Assembly (NCBI GenBank): GCA_032119475.1
Contig: JAUMCA010000095.1
Coordinates: forward strand, 1-57,241
Reading direction: 5' to 3'
Source: F1-60-MAGs149 sp032119475
GTDB taxonomy: Bacteria > Actinomycetota > Thermoleophilia > Gaiellales > F1-60-MAGs149
Length of the DNA: 57,241 nucleotides
Both the position numbers and the translations under genes were made by a program. Of this stretch, positions 36,709-50,017 are shown piece after piece; the stretch's first letter is position 1, and every line of letters begins with the position of its first letter. The notes beneath the pieces are model-generated. The model was not told the DNA's origin, ran no database searches, and saw only the letters and a list, made by a program, of their open reading frames with translations.

Positions 36709-37839
36709 GTGAGCGCCGAGCCGATCCCGATCGCCCGACCGGACGTCGGCGCGCGCGAGGAGGAGCTGGTCCTCGAGGTGCTCCGCTCGGGGATGCTCTC
36801 GCTCGGGCCGATGGGACCGCGCTTCGAGCGCGCGTTCGCCGACTGGGTCGGCACGCGCCACGCCGCGGCGGTCTCCAGCGGCACAGCCGGCCTGCACCTG
36901 GGGCTCGTCCGGGCCGGCGTGGGGCCGGGCGACGAGGTCATCACGTCGCCGTTCTCCTTCGTGTCCTCCGCCAACTGCGCGCTGCACGCCGGGGCTACGC
37001 CGGTCTTCGCCGACGTCGACCCGATCACGTGCAACATCGATCCCGCAGCCGTCGAGGCCGCGATCACGCCGCGCACGCGTGCGATCGTCCCGGTCCACAT
37101 CTTCGGGCTGCCCTGCGACATCGAGGCGATCAACGCGATCGCGGCGCGCCATGGCCTCGCGGTCGTCGAGGACGCCGCCGAGGCGCTGGGCGCGCGCCGA
37201 CAGGGGCAGATGGTCGGCACGCACGGCAATCCGACGGTCTTCGCCTTCTACCCCAACAAGCAGATGACGACGGGCGAGGGCGGCATCGTGACCAGCGACG
37301 ACCCAGCCGTGCAGGAGGACTTCGAGAGCCTCCGGAACCAGGGTCGGGCCGATACCGGCCAGTGGCTGGAGCACGACCGGCTCGGCTGGAACTACCGCAT
37401 GGACGATCTGTCGGCCGCCGTCGGGCTCGGGCAGGTCGAGCGCCTCGACGCGCTGCTCGCCGGTCGCGCCGCGGTAGCCGAGCGGTACAACGCGCTGCTC
37501 GCCGACGCGGAGGGCGTGACCCTTCCAGCCGAGGTCCCGGGCGACACCCGATCGTGGTTCGTCTACACGGTCCTGCTCGAACCCGAGGTCGACCGCAACG
37601 CGGTGATGGCGTTGCTCGGGGAGCGGGGCATCGCGTCGAAGCCGTACCTGCCGTCGATCCACCTGCAGCCGCTCTACCGCGACCGCGGGCATCGGCCGGG
37701 CGAGCTCCCGGTCTGCGAGGGCATCAGCCGTCGGTCGCTCGCCCTGCCGTTCTTCGCCGCCCTCACCGAGGCCCAGCAGGAGCGCGTCACCGGCGCGCTG
37801 CGCGAGATCCTCGCCGCTGCGCCGATCCGCGGTCGGTAG
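36709..37839 (+). CDS. DegT/DnrJ/EryC1-family sugar aminotransferase
   Basis: This is a PLP enzyme family that usually transaminates nucleotide-activated keto-sugars for glycans or antibiotics. The 376-residue protein shows AVSSGTAGLHLGL, VITSPFSFVSSANC, VEDAAEALGA and the PLP lysine K184 in YPNKQMTTGEGG, then NYRMDDLSAAVGLGQVERL. The acceptor sugar cannot be told. It is placed 1 bp after ilvE, which is unusual because no other sugar-nucleotide gene is present here. The GTG start gives a normal N-terminus (IPIARPDVG). Confidence 0.93.
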   Translation: MSAEPIPIARPDVGAREEELVLEVLRSGMLSLGPMGPRFERAFADWVGTRHAAAVSSGTAGLHLGLVRAGVGPGDEVITSPFSFVSSANCALHAGATPVFADVDPITCNIDPAAVEAAITPRTRAIVPVHIFGLPCDIEAINAIAARHGLAVVEDAAEALGARRQGQMVGTHGNPTVFAFYPNKQMTTGEGGIVTSDDPAVQEDFESLRNQGRADTGQWLEHDRLGWNYRMDDLSAAVGLGQVERLDALLAGRAAVAERYNALLADAEGVTLPAEVPGDTRSWFVYTVLLEPEVDRNAVMALLGERGIASKPYLPSIHLQPLYRDRGHRPGELPVCEGISRRSLALPFFAALTEAQQERVTGALREILAAAPIRGR

Positions 37840-37842
37840 AGT
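37837..37842 (+). promoter_or_regulatory. -10 box TAGAGT ahead of the gene at 37852
   Basis: TAGAGT includes the stop codon of the preceding aminotransferase gene and ends 9 nt before the next ATG. Confidence 0.4.
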
Positions 37843-37851
37843 GGGGCGCCG

Positions 37852-38859
37852 ATGGCCGCGCTGGTCAGCACCCCCGCCGTCGCGTACGCGACGACGACCC
37901 ACTGGATCGCGGCACCGGCCGCCGCCGAGGGCGACCTCGCGTGGCTCGAGGTGGAGCGGGGCGACGGGTCGGTCCGCACCACCGCGGCGTTCCGCGGCGA
38001 CCGCCTGCTGATCAAGGTCGGCGGCAAGGCGCTGCCGATCGTCGACGAGCCCTGCGACGCGCGACCGTGCGACGTCGTGCGCGCGCCCGCGGGCGGCGCA
38101 GGCGGCTCCTTCGCCTACAGCGTCGCGCTGCCCGACGCCGCGGCGTTCGCGGCCAGCGTCACCAGCACGGGGGCGTCCACCGTCCTCGCCGAGACGACGG
38201 ATCCGGCCGCCATCGCGGCGCCCTGGCCCGTCGCCACGACCGCAGGCGGCGTGATCTGGGTGCAGGACGGCGCGATCCGCCTGGCGGGGAGCACCGGCGG
38301 GGTGGTCGTCGAGCTGGTACCCGCGGCCTCGACGGGTGGCACCGTGACGGCGCTCAGCGCCTCGGCCTTCGGCATCGCCTGGGCCGTGACGGGCGCCGAC
38401 GGCGTCGCGTCGGTGATCGTGCGCACTGCCGCGGGTGCGGTCGCCGTGCGCGCCCAAGGAGCCCGTGGCACGTCGTACGGCGCGCCGGCGCTGCTCGACG
38501 ACGGCGCGGTCGTGGCGCTGCGCAGAACGGGCCGGCGCGCGGACCTCGTCGCGATCGCACCGGACGGCAAGGCCGGTGTGCTGCGCCGCGCCGCCGCGGG
38601 CGCCGTCGAGCCGACGCGTCCGACCGTAGCCGGCACGCTCGTCGCCGCGCGCCTGCACGACGATGGCGGCCACGACGCCATCTGGGTGTTCGACCTCGCC
38701 AGGAAGCGCTCGCAGCGCGTGTCGAGCGCGCCGCGCTCCACGACGCGCCTGTCGGACCCGTCGCTCGGCGGCGGTCGCCTCGTCTGGGCCTCGACGGAGA
38801 TCCGCGGCAGCCGCCTCGTGCGCGCCCGGATCCTGTCGGCCGCCGTGCGTGTCAGGTGA
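37852..38859 (+). CDS. Uncharacterised protein with beta-rich repeats, possibly exported
   Basis: I do not recognise the family. The 335-residue protein is rich in short beta-like segments with recurring WxxD/G and VxA patterns (GGVIWVQDGAIRLAG, FGIAWAVTGADG, DAIWVFDLARKRSQRV, GGRLVWASTEIRG), suggestive of a beta-propeller. The N-terminus (MAALVSTPAVAYATTTHW) is only weakly signal-like, with a possible cleavage after AYA, so export is uncertain. Two cysteines (DEPCDARPCDVV) could form a disulfide. The TGA stop lies in the left arm of the second palindromic repeat. Confidence 0.7.
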   Translation: MAALVSTPAVAYATTTHWIAAPAAAEGDLAWLEVERGDGSVRTTAAFRGDRLLIKVGGKALPIVDEPCDARPCDVVRAPAGGAGGSFAYSVALPDAAAFAASVTSTGASTVLAETTDPAAIAAPWPVATTAGGVIWVQDGAIRLAGSTGGVVVELVPAASTGGTVTALSASAFGIAWAVTGADGVASVIVRTAAGAVAVRAQGARGTSYGAPALLDDGAVVALRRTGRRADLVAIAPDGKAGVLRRAAAGAVEPTRPTVAGTLVAARLHDDGGHDAIWVFDLARKRSQRVSSAPRSTTRLSDPSLGGGRLVWASTEIRGSRLVRARILSAAVRVR

Positions 38860-38959
38860 ATGAAAGGGGTCTGGCCCCTTTCATTCACGTGGGCAGTCAC
38901 CGGCCGAAGCGCTATCCACGTGTGAATGAAAGGGGCCAGACCCCTTTCATTCATCTGAC
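38851..38959. repeat. Large inverted repeat (REPIN-like doublet), copy 2
   Basis: Two 31-bp near-perfect palindromes (38857-38887 and 38923-38953), each TGAATGAAAGGGG...CCCCTTTCATTCA around a 5-nt centre, are themselves inverted copies; the matching arms extend to about 38851-38892 and 38916-38959. It occupies the whole space between two convergent genes and includes the stop of the upstream gene. The spacer holds GCGCTATCCA (38909-38918), also found at 31601-31610. It could act as a bidirectional terminator as well as being a mobile repeat. Confidence 0.93.
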
Positions 38960-38961
38960 GC

Positions 38962-41754
38962 CTAGAACGGCGACACGAACAGCGTGACCCTCGACCCCGG
39001 CGGGACCTTGCCGCCGCCCGAGGGCTCGACCTGGAAGATCCGGTCCTGCGGGCGCAGCGTGCCGTCCGCGTTGATCGGCTGCGGCTCGAGCCCGACGCGG
39101 CGCAGGAGCGGCTCGGCCTCCGCGACGGTGCGGCCCTGCACGTTCGGCACGATCACGCCATCGTCGTAGGTGCCGCTCGCCCAGACCGTCACGACGGAGT
39201 CGAGCGGCGCCGGCTTGCCGGCGGCGGGATCCTGGTTGACGACAGAGCCGATCGGCAGACCGCCGCCGTCCTCCTGGTCCTGGACGACGACGCGAAAGCC
39301 GGCGGCCTGGAGGCGCGCCACGGCTGCCGCGATCGTGCTCGGTGCGTCCGGGGTCGCGACGACGCCGGGGACGAGCACGTTCGGCACGCGGCGGGCGATC
39401 GCGAGGGTCACGACCTCACCCGCCTGGACGGCGCTGAGCGGGGCCGGCGACTGCACCACCACGATGCCCGGATCCTCGCCGGGCCCGGCCGGGCGGTACT
39501 GGAAGCGGAGTTGGAGGCCGGAGCCGGTCGCGAGGTCAAGCGCGCCCGCCTTCGTCGCCGAGGTGAAGTCCGGGACGCGGATCAGGTCGGACTCGCATTC
39601 GCCGTTCTCGACGGGGAGGCGGTCGATCGCCCAGACGACGGCCTGCGCGTACTCGCAGCCGGGCGGGACGATCCGCTCGGTCGTCGGGTCGATCGAAACG
39701 CTCATCGAGTTGACGCCCACGGACGGCTCCCAGTCCTCGACGGGCAGACCGCGCATCGCCTCGCGCATGAACGTCGACCACATGTCGGCCGGGAACGTGC
39801 CGCCGTAGACCGGCGAGCCGTTGTACGCGCGGGTCATCGGCAGGGCCGGGTTCTCCCAGCCGACCCAGACGGAGGTGGACCGCTGCGGGGTGAAGCCGAC
39901 GAACCAGGCGTCCTTGAAGTCCGTCGTCGTGCCCGTCTTGCCGGCGGCCGGCCTGCCGATCGCCGCCTTCTCGCCGGTGCCGCCGGGCTGCATGACGCCC
40001 TTCATCGCCTCGATCGTCGCGAGCGCGTCGTCGCGGGGCACGACCTGGACCGCCGTGGGGGTGTTGACGATCTCCGTGCCATCGGGGAACTCGATGCGCC
40101 GGATCGAGATCGGCTCGAGCGAGGGGTCCTCGATCCCGGCGTCCGGGGTGTGGAAGAGGACCGAGCCGCCGATGCGCACACCCTCGTTGGCGATGGTCGC
40201 GTAGGCCTGCGCCATCTCCAGCGGCGTCACGCCGATGAACAGACCGCCGAGGCCGATCGCCGGCTGGCCGTCGTCGATCGGCGTGATGATCCCGAGCTTG
40301 CGCGCGGTCTCGGCGATCAGGGATGGCTTCACGAGCATCGTCAGCTGCGCGAAGACCGTGTTGTCGGACACCGTCATCGCCGCCGGCAGGTTGAGCGTGT
40401 CGCCGTACTTGGCCTCGCTGTTCTTGACGTACCAGAACTGGCCGCCGCCGAGGTCGAACAGCACCTTCTTGCTCGGGAACGTCGTGCTCGGCCGGATGCC
40501 CTTGTCGAGCGCTGCGAGGTACACGAACGGCTTGAAGGCGGAGCCCGGCTGGCGGCGGGCGTTCGCCGCGACGTTGAACTGGTGCCGGACCGAGTACGGC
40601 TTGCCCCCGATCATGGCCTTGACCTCACCCGACTGCGGATCGATCGAGACGATCGCACCCTGCGGACCGCGGCCGGGCAACGTCCGCTTGAGCGTCTCCT
40701 CGGCGATCCGCTGCTCCTTGAGGTCGAGTGTCGTGATGACCTTCATGCCGCCGCCGAACGTGCGGCCGGTGCCGAAGCGGTTGACGAGCTGCTCGGTGAC
40801 GAACTGCACCCAGTACGGCTGCACCGTCTCGATCGGCTTGGGATCGGTGCGCGTGATCGGGAGCAGACGGCGTCCCTTCTCCACGGCAGCCGTGTCGGGG
40901 TCGAGGAGGCCCTGGTTCGCCATCTGGTCGAGCACGATGTTGCGCCGCGCGAGGGCGACCTCGGGGTTGTTGATCGGGTCGAACGTCGAGGGCGACTTGA
41001 GGATCGCCGCGAGCAGCGCCGAGTCAGCCGGGTCGAGCGCGTTCGCCGTGACGTCGAAGTAGAACTTCGCGGCGCTCTCGACGCCGTACGTGTTGTGGCC
41101 GAAGTACACGGTGTTGAGGTACGCGGTGAGGATCCGGTCCTTGCTCCAGCGCTGCTCGAGCTGCCAGGCGAGCGACGCCTCGCGCACCTTGCGCTCCACG
41201 GTCTGCACGTTCGTCAGGTAGGTGTTCTTGACGAGCTGCTGCGTGATGGTGCTCGCGCCCTCGTTCGAGCCGACGGTGAACCGGTTGAAGAGCGCGCGGG
41301 CGATGCCGGGCAGGTCGACGCCGTTGTGGTCGAAGAAGCGCTTGTCCTCGACCGCCACCACGGCGTTCTTCATGTCCTGCGAGATGTCATCGCTGCGGAC
41401 GATCACGCGCGACTCGGAGGAGCGCAGGATCGCGATGCGGCGGGGTGCCCCGGTCTCGCCGGTCACCCAGATGGAGCCGTCCTGTGCGAGCTCCGTGGCC
41501 CGACCGTCGAACTGGTCGAGGTCCGGCAGGTTGGTGGTGATCGCGGTGATGAACCCGTACGACGCCGCCGACACGAAGACCAGCATCAGCAGCACGCCGA
41601 TCACCGACGTGCGGAGCACGCGCCAGCGCCGCCTGCGCGGTGCCGCGGCCGGTGTGGTCGGCTCGGGCAGCTCGAGGGCGAGGCGTCCGGAACGTCGGAG
41701 GAGGGATCTGCGGCGTGCCATGGCGCGTTGGAGGGCGATACCCTCGTACCGCAT
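38962..41754 (-). CDS. Class A penicillin-binding protein with PASTA domains
   Basis: This is a bifunctional peptidoglycan glycosyltransferase/transpeptidase. The 930 residues comprise a basic cytoplasmic N-terminus, one membrane helix (SVIGVLLMLVFVSAASYGF), a GT51 domain with VEDKRFFDHNGVD (around residue 136) and STITQQLVKNTYL, a transpeptidase with SAFK (around residue 405), SDN and KTGTTTDFKDAWF, and from about residue 720 three PASTA repeats. PASTA domains bind muropeptides or beta-lactams. An internal ATG at 41721 (MARRRSLLRRSG) is an equally good start. It is divergent from tyrS, with 47 bp between. Confidence 0.95.
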   Translation of the reverse strand: MRYEGIALQRAMARRRSLLRRSGRLALELPEPTTPAAAPRRRRWRVLRTSVIGVLLMLVFVSAASYGFITAITTNLPDLDQFDGRATELAQDGSIWVTGETGAPRRIAILRSSESRVIVRSDDISQDMKNAVVAVEDKRFFDHNGVDLPGIARALFNRFTVGSNEGASTITQQLVKNTYLTNVQTVERKVREASLAWQLEQRWSKDRILTAYLNTVYFGHNTYGVESAAKFYFDVTANALDPADSALLAAILKSPSTFDPINNPEVALARRNIVLDQMANQGLLDPDTAAVEKGRRLLPITRTDPKPIETVQPYWVQFVTEQLVNRFGTGRTFGGGMKVITTLDLKEQRIAEETLKRTLPGRGPQGAIVSIDPQSGEVKAMIGGKPYSVRHQFNVAANARRQPGSAFKPFVYLAALDKGIRPSTTFPSKKVLFDLGGGQFWYVKNSEAKYGDTLNLPAAMTVSDNTVFAQLTMLVKPSLIAETARKLGIITPIDDGQPAIGLGGLFIGVTPLEMAQAYATIANEGVRIGGSVLFHTPDAGIEDPSLEPISIRRIEFPDGTEIVNTPTAVQVVPRDDALATIEAMKGVMQPGGTGEKAAIGRPAAGKTGTTTDFKDAWFVGFTPQRSTSVWVGWENPALPMTRAYNGSPVYGGTFPADMWSTFMREAMRGLPVEDWEPSVGVNSMSVSIDPTTERIVPPGCEYAQAVVWAIDRLPVENGECESDLIRVPDFTSATKAGALDLATGSGLQLRFQYRPAGPGEDPGIVVVQSPAPLSAVQAGEVVTLAIARRVPNVLVPGVVATPDAPSTIAAAVARLQAAGFRVVVQDQEDGGGLPIGSVVNQDPAAGKPAPLDSVVTVWASGTYDDGVIVPNVQGRTVAEAEPLLRRVGLEPQPINADGTLRPQDRIFQVEPSGGGKVPPGSRVTLFVSPF

Positions 41755-41785
41755 GGTACCCGCGGGACGGCCGTGCGGACGTGGG

Positions 41786-41791
41786 TATCCT
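41786..41791 (+). promoter_or_regulatory. -10 box TATCCT ahead of tyrS
   Basis: TATCCT ends 10 nt before the tyrS ATG at 41802; identical to the leuS box. The spacing allows a leaderless or very short leader transcript. Confidence 0.5.
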
Positions 41792-41801
41792 GCCGATCAG
41801 G

Positions 41802-43004
41802 ATGTCGGATCACCTTCGCCCGCTGCTGCGCAACGCCGTCGACGTGCTGCCCGAGGGCGCGCTCGCCGCGCGCATCGCGGAGGCGGAGCGGGAGGGGCGC
41901 CCCCTGCGGATCAAGCTCGGGCTGGACCCGACCGCCGGCAGCGTGACGCTCGGCTGGTCCGTCGTGCTCTCGAAGCTGGCCGCATTCCAGGCCGCCGGCC
42001 ATCTGCCCGTGCTGATCGTGGGCGACTTCACGGCGCGGGTCGGCGACCCGAGCGGGAAGTCGAAGACGCGGCCGATGCTGACACCCGAGCAGATCGCCGC
42101 GAACGAGGCCGACTACCTGCGCCAGTTCCGCAAGATCCTCGACGTCGAGCGCATCGAGATCCGCCACAACTCCGAGTGGCTCGGGGAGCTCGGCGCCAAC
42201 GGCCTGCTCGAGCTGGCCTCACGCTCGACGCTGGCGCGGATGCTCGAGCGCGACGACTTCGCGAAGCGCTACGCCGCCAACGCCCCGATCTCCCTGCAGG
42301 AGCTCATGTATCCGCTGCTGCAGGGCTACGACTCGGTGGTCGTGGAGGCCGACGTCGAACTCGGCGGCACGGACCAGAAGTTCAACCTGCTGGTCGGCCG
42401 CGACCTGCAGGAGCAGTGGGGGCAGGCGCCGCAGTCGATCATGACCCACGCACTGCTGGTGGGCACCGACGGCGTGCAGAAGATGAGCCAGTCCCTGGGG
42501 AACTTCATCGGCCTGGACGACCAGCCCACGGACATGTACGGCAAGACCATGTCGATCCCGGACGAGGCGATGCCGATGTGGTATCGGCTCGCCTCCGGGC
42601 TCGACGAGGAGGTCGCGGAGGAGCGCGTGGCCGCGCTGGCCGCCGGCGAGCTCGAGCCGGTCGAGGCCAAGCGCGCGCTGGCGTGGGCGATCACGGCGCG
42701 CTACCACGACGAATCCGCCGCGGAGGACGCGGCCGAGGCGTTCCGCCTCCAGTTCGCGGAGCACCGCATCCCCGACGACGTGCCGTCCGCGCCGATCGGC
42801 CCCGAGCCGACCGTGCACCTGCCGGCGCTCCTGGTCGACCACCTCGGCGTGGCCTCGCGGGGCGAGGCCCGCCGGCTGATCGCCGGTGGTGCCGTCCGCC
42901 TCGACGGCGAGACGGTGGAGGAGCTGGACCTCCCGCGGGATGCGGTGATCGGCCGCGTGCTGCAGCGCGGGCGCCGTGATTTCGTGCGCCTCGTCGCCGG
43001 CTAA
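41802..43004 (+). CDS. tyrS: Tyrosyl-tRNA synthetase with degenerate class I signatures
   Basis: The 400-residue protein aligns along its length with TyrRS: LGLDPTAG, VLIVGDFTARVGDPSGKSKTR, the tyrosine pocket YDSVVVEADVELGGTDQKFNLLVGRDLQ, and a C-terminal S4 RNA-binding domain (residues ~335-400). However, HIGH is T49-L-G-W52, so both histidines are lost, and KMSKS is K227-M-S-Q-S231. The protein may be an active variant of the TyrZ-like group or have diverged in role. It lies directly ahead of the rRNA operon with no terminator that I can recognise. Confidence 0.88.
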   Translation: MSDHLRPLLRNAVDVLPEGALAARIAEAEREGRPLRIKLGLDPTAGSVTLGWSVVLSKLAAFQAAGHLPVLIVGDFTARVGDPSGKSKTRPMLTPEQIAANEADYLRQFRKILDVERIEIRHNSEWLGELGANGLLELASRSTLARMLERDDFAKRYAANAPISLQELMYPLLQGYDSVVVEADVELGGTDQKFNLLVGRDLQEQWGQAPQSIMTHALLVGTDGVQKMSQSLGNFIGLDDQPTDMYGKTMSIPDEAMPMWYRLASGLDEEVAEERVAALAAGELEPVEAKRALAWAITARYHDESAAEDAAEAFRLQFAEHRIPDDVPSAPIGPEPTVHLPALLVDHLGVASRGEARRLIAGGAVRLDGETVEELDLPRDAVIGRVLQRGRRDFVRLVAG

Positions 43005-43391
43005 CCCGCAGTCCGCTTTGTACCGGCGCACAGCGCGAACGTACTGATGTACTGTGCGGCGTGTCAATGGGAGGACCGCCGCTCGCGGCGTCCGATCCGG
43101 CAGACGGAACCGCCTTCCTCCGACGGCAGTCCCCCAGGGGCTCTGCTATGGTAGGTGGTCGCGCCTCAAACGCGTGTGGTCTTTGAAAACCGAGCAATGG
43201 AACGACTGGACGGGACCTCGGTCCCGTGTGGTCGTCTAACGAGTTTTATGCCAGCGGCAGCGGGTGGCGACACCCGCTGAACGCAACGCGCATCGTGGCC
43301 TGCCGCCTTTCGGGGCGGGTGGTCCGGTGCGTGACTTCAACCAGCCAGGAAGCCGACGCTTCCTCGGAGGCGTCGGATATTCCGAAAGGCT
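43005..43391 (+). promoter_or_regulatory. rRNA operon promoter and leader region
   Basis: This 387-bp stretch has no gene. Candidate promoter elements are TATGGT (43147-43152) and, less surely, TTGTAC (43018-43023) with TACTGA (43042-43047) 18 nt apart. The presumed leader holds a TCTTTGAAAACC segment near 43180, like those seen near rRNA genes elsewhere, and several hairpins, for example CAGCGGGTG/CACCCGCTG around GCGA near 43257-43278. CGGTGCGTGA at 43325-43334 is complementary to 44953-44962 past the 16S 3' end and may form a processing stem. Confidence 0.5.
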
Positions 43392-44936
<1,545 letters not shown>

Positions 44937-45213
44937 CTAGGGATTCGGTGCATCACGCACCGAGGGCGCCCCCTTCGGATGTGGAGCCTCGGTTCGCCGA
45001 GGTGACTTTCCCGATCGAGGTCTCGACCTCATCGAGGGGCTCGCCTGGAAATTACGTCGACCTCGTTAGGGTCGGCCGCGTCGCATACCGCGGCGTCGGA
45101 CCGGCGTCCATTGCTCGGCTTTCAGGGACTGGCACGCAACGCGCGCCAGGCGTTCGGGGTTCGCCCCGGACCGCTTGCCCTGTGCGGCACCGCCGCCCGC
45201 TCCTTGATAACTG

Positions 45214-48249
<3,036 letters not shown>

Positions 48250-48300
48250 TAGTTCTCAGGGAGCGCGGCGACGTGGCCCGCAAGGAAGCGCCTATGCGCT

Positions 48301-48418
48301 TTCCGGTGGTCATGGCGAGGGGGATCCACCTCTTCCCTTTCCGAACAGAGTCGTTAAGCCCCTCAGCGCCGATGGTACTTGGTGGGAAACTGCCCGGGAG
48401 AGTAGGACGCCGCCGGAA
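48301..48418 (+). rRNA. rrf: 5S ribosomal RNA
   Basis: 118 nt. The terminal stem TTCCGGTGG/CCGCCGGAA closes the gene, and the internal CCGAACAGAGTCGTTAAGCCC and GGGAGAGTAGGACGCCG are 5S hallmarks. It follows the 23S by about 77 bp. Confidence 0.95.
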
Positions 48419-48427
48419 TAACTGATG

Positions 48428-48456
48428 AAGGCCACCCCGCGAGGGGTGGCCTTTTT
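48428..48456 (+). terminator. Rho-independent terminator of the rRNA operon
   Basis: An 11-bp stem AAGGCCACCCC (48428-48438) with GGGGTGGCCTT (48443-48453), GCGA tetraloop, followed by a T-run to 48456. It is the clearest intrinsic terminator in the window and also faces the convergent phosphatase gene. Confidence 0.95.
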
Positions 48457-48483
48457 CGTTGGCGCGTCGCGTCGGTCGAGCGG

Positions 48484-49122
48484 CTAGATCGTCGCCAGCT
48501 CGACGGGCGGGTCGCCGCCTTCGAGCAGCGGGACGTTGTACGCCAGCAGGCGCCAGCCGTCGGCCACGCGGCGCAGGTAGGTGCCATGGCAGTGGCTGGG
48601 GCGACCGATGCGCCGGCGCTGATCCTCGGCGTCCAGTCCCAGCAGGCGACCGGTGACCGCGCCGATCAGGCCGCCATGGGCGACGGCGATGACGAGCGCG
48701 TCGGCGGGAAGCCCGTCGGTGTGGCGCACGAGCGCCCGCTCGGCCCGCTCCGCCACCTGGGCGTAGGTCTCGCCGTCGGTCCAACCCGTGCCGCCGGCAT
48801 CGTGTCGGGTCACGCCGTCCGGGAACCGCGCTGCGGCCTCGTCATGCGTGAGCCCGGCCCAGGAGCCGACGTCGACCTCGCGCAGATCGGCGTCGGTCGC
48901 GACGTCGAGCCCGACGCGGTCGGCGATCGGCTGGGCGGTCTGCTGCGTGCGCATCAGGTCGCTGGTCACGATCCGCTCGGGATCGAGGCGCGCGAGGGCG
49001 GGCACCAGCGCGCGGGCCTGCTCGAGGCCGCGCTCGTTCAGCGGGACGTCGCGGTGCCCCTGCCAGCGGGCCTCCCGGCTCCAGTCGGTCTCGCCGTGGC
49101 GGATCAGCAGGACGACGGCCAT
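48484..49122 (-). CDS. Histidine phosphatase family protein (phosphoglycerate mutase-like)
   Basis: The 212-residue protein begins MAVVLLIRHGETDWS, with the phosphohistidine motif R8-H9-G10-E11, and has the second histidine in VIAVAHGGLIGAVTG. TSDLMRTQQTAQPI and EVDVGSWAGLTHDEA are the other family motifs. Members are cofactor-dependent mutases or broad phosphatases such as CobC; the substrate is not determined. It converges on the rRNA terminator and is divergent from the SDR gene (45 bp between starts). Confidence 0.92.
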   Translation of the reverse strand: MAVVLLIRHGETDWSREARWQGHRDVPLNERGLEQARALVPALARLDPERIVTSDLMRTQQTAQPIADRVGLDVATDADLREVDVGSWAGLTHDEAAARFPDGVTRHDAGGTGWTDGETYAQVAERAERALVRHTDGLPADALVIAVAHGGLIGAVTGRLLGLDAEDQRRRIGRPSHCHGTYLRRVADGWRLLAYNVPLLEGGDPPVELATI

Positions 49123-49155
49123 GCCCGAAGGCTACGGCGCGCGCTCCCGGTCGCG

Positions 49156-49161
49156 TACGCT
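49156..49161 (+). promoter_or_regulatory. -10 box TACGCT, probable leaderless promoter
   Basis: TACGCT ends 6 nt before the ATG of the SDR gene; no Shine-Dalgarno is present. Confidence 0.5.
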
Positions 49162-49167
49162 GCCCGC

Positions 49168-49959
49168 ATGGATCTGGGATTGGCAGGTCGCGTCGCGCTC
49201 GTGACGGGCGGCTCCGCCGGCATCGGCCGCGCGGTTGCCGAGGAGCTCGCGCGCGCCGGCGCTCGGGTCGTCGTCGCGGCGAGGGGTCAGGCGGGCGTCG
49301 ACGACACGGTCGCCGCGCTCGAAGCGCTCGGCGGCGAGGCGGCCGGCGTCGTCGGCGACCTCGCCGAACCCGGCGTGCCGGAATCCGCGGTGGCGGCAGC
49401 CGTGGAGCGCTTCGGCGCCCTCGACGTGCTGGTTGCCAACGTCGGCTTCGCCGTGGCCCGCAAGCTCGACACCGTGACGGACGACGACTGGGAGGCCTGC
49501 TTCCAGCTCAACCTGATGAGCCACATCCGCGCGACGCGGGCGGCGCTCCCGCACCTGCGGCGGAGCGATCAGGCGCGCATCGTCTTCGTCGATTCGACGG
49601 CGGGCAAGCGCCCCTCCGGTGGCATGCCCGACTACAGCGTCATGAAGGCGGCCCTGCTGTCGTACTCCAAGCTGGTCAGCGACCAGGAGGCGAAGGCCGG
49701 TGTGCTCGTCAACGCGGTCTGTCCCGGGCCGGCCCTGACGCCGACGTGGCTCGCCGACGGCGGACTCGCCGACCAGACCCGCGGCGAGGGGTCCCGTGAG
49801 GATGCGCTGGCCAAGGCCGGCGCCGGGCGGCCGATCGGCCGCATGGCGGAACCGCAGGAGATCGCCGACGTGATCGCGTTCCTCTGCAGCGCCCGCGCGT
49901 CGTACGTGACGGGCAGCGCATGGGGCGTCGACGGCGGCACCGTCCCGGTCATCATCTGA
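49168..49959 (+). CDS. Short-chain dehydrogenase/reductase (SDR)
   Basis: A 263-residue classical SDR. The nucleotide site TGGSAGIG (residues 13-20), VANVGFAVA (the NNAG region), the catalytic Ser in FVDSTAG, Y156 and K160 in YSVMK, and VNAVCPGPALTP are all in place. It resembles 3-oxoacyl-ACP reductase (FabG-like) members, but the substrate cannot be fixed. It is a single gene with its own promoter-like box. Confidence 0.93.
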   Translation: MDLGLAGRVALVTGGSAGIGRAVAEELARAGARVVVAARGQAGVDDTVAALEALGGEAAGVVGDLAEPGVPESAVAAAVERFGALDVLVANVGFAVARKLDTVTDDDWEACFQLNLMSHIRATRAALPHLRRSDQARIVFVDSTAGKRPSGGMPDYSVMKAALLSYSKLVSDQEAKAGVLVNAVCPGPALTPTWLADGGLADQTRGEGSREDALAKAGAGRPIGRMAEPQEIADVIAFLCSARASYVTGSAWGVDGGTVPVII

Positions 49960-50005
49960 GCGGGTGTAAGGCCGGGCGGCTCACCGCCGACGCAGGGGCG
50001 TGGAC

Positions 50006-50011
50006 TACGCT
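50006..50011 (+). promoter_or_regulatory. -10 box TACGCT, probable leaderless promoter of dgt
   Basis: TACGCT ends 6 nt before GTG 50018 and lies downstream of the alternative GTG at 50000, so it supports 50018. Confidence 0.5.
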
Positions 50012-50017
50012 GTCGGT

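Noticed and set aside
31486..38959. CRISPR array
   Set aside because: The repeats are two separate inverted doublets, not direct repeats at regular spacing, and no cas gene is present.
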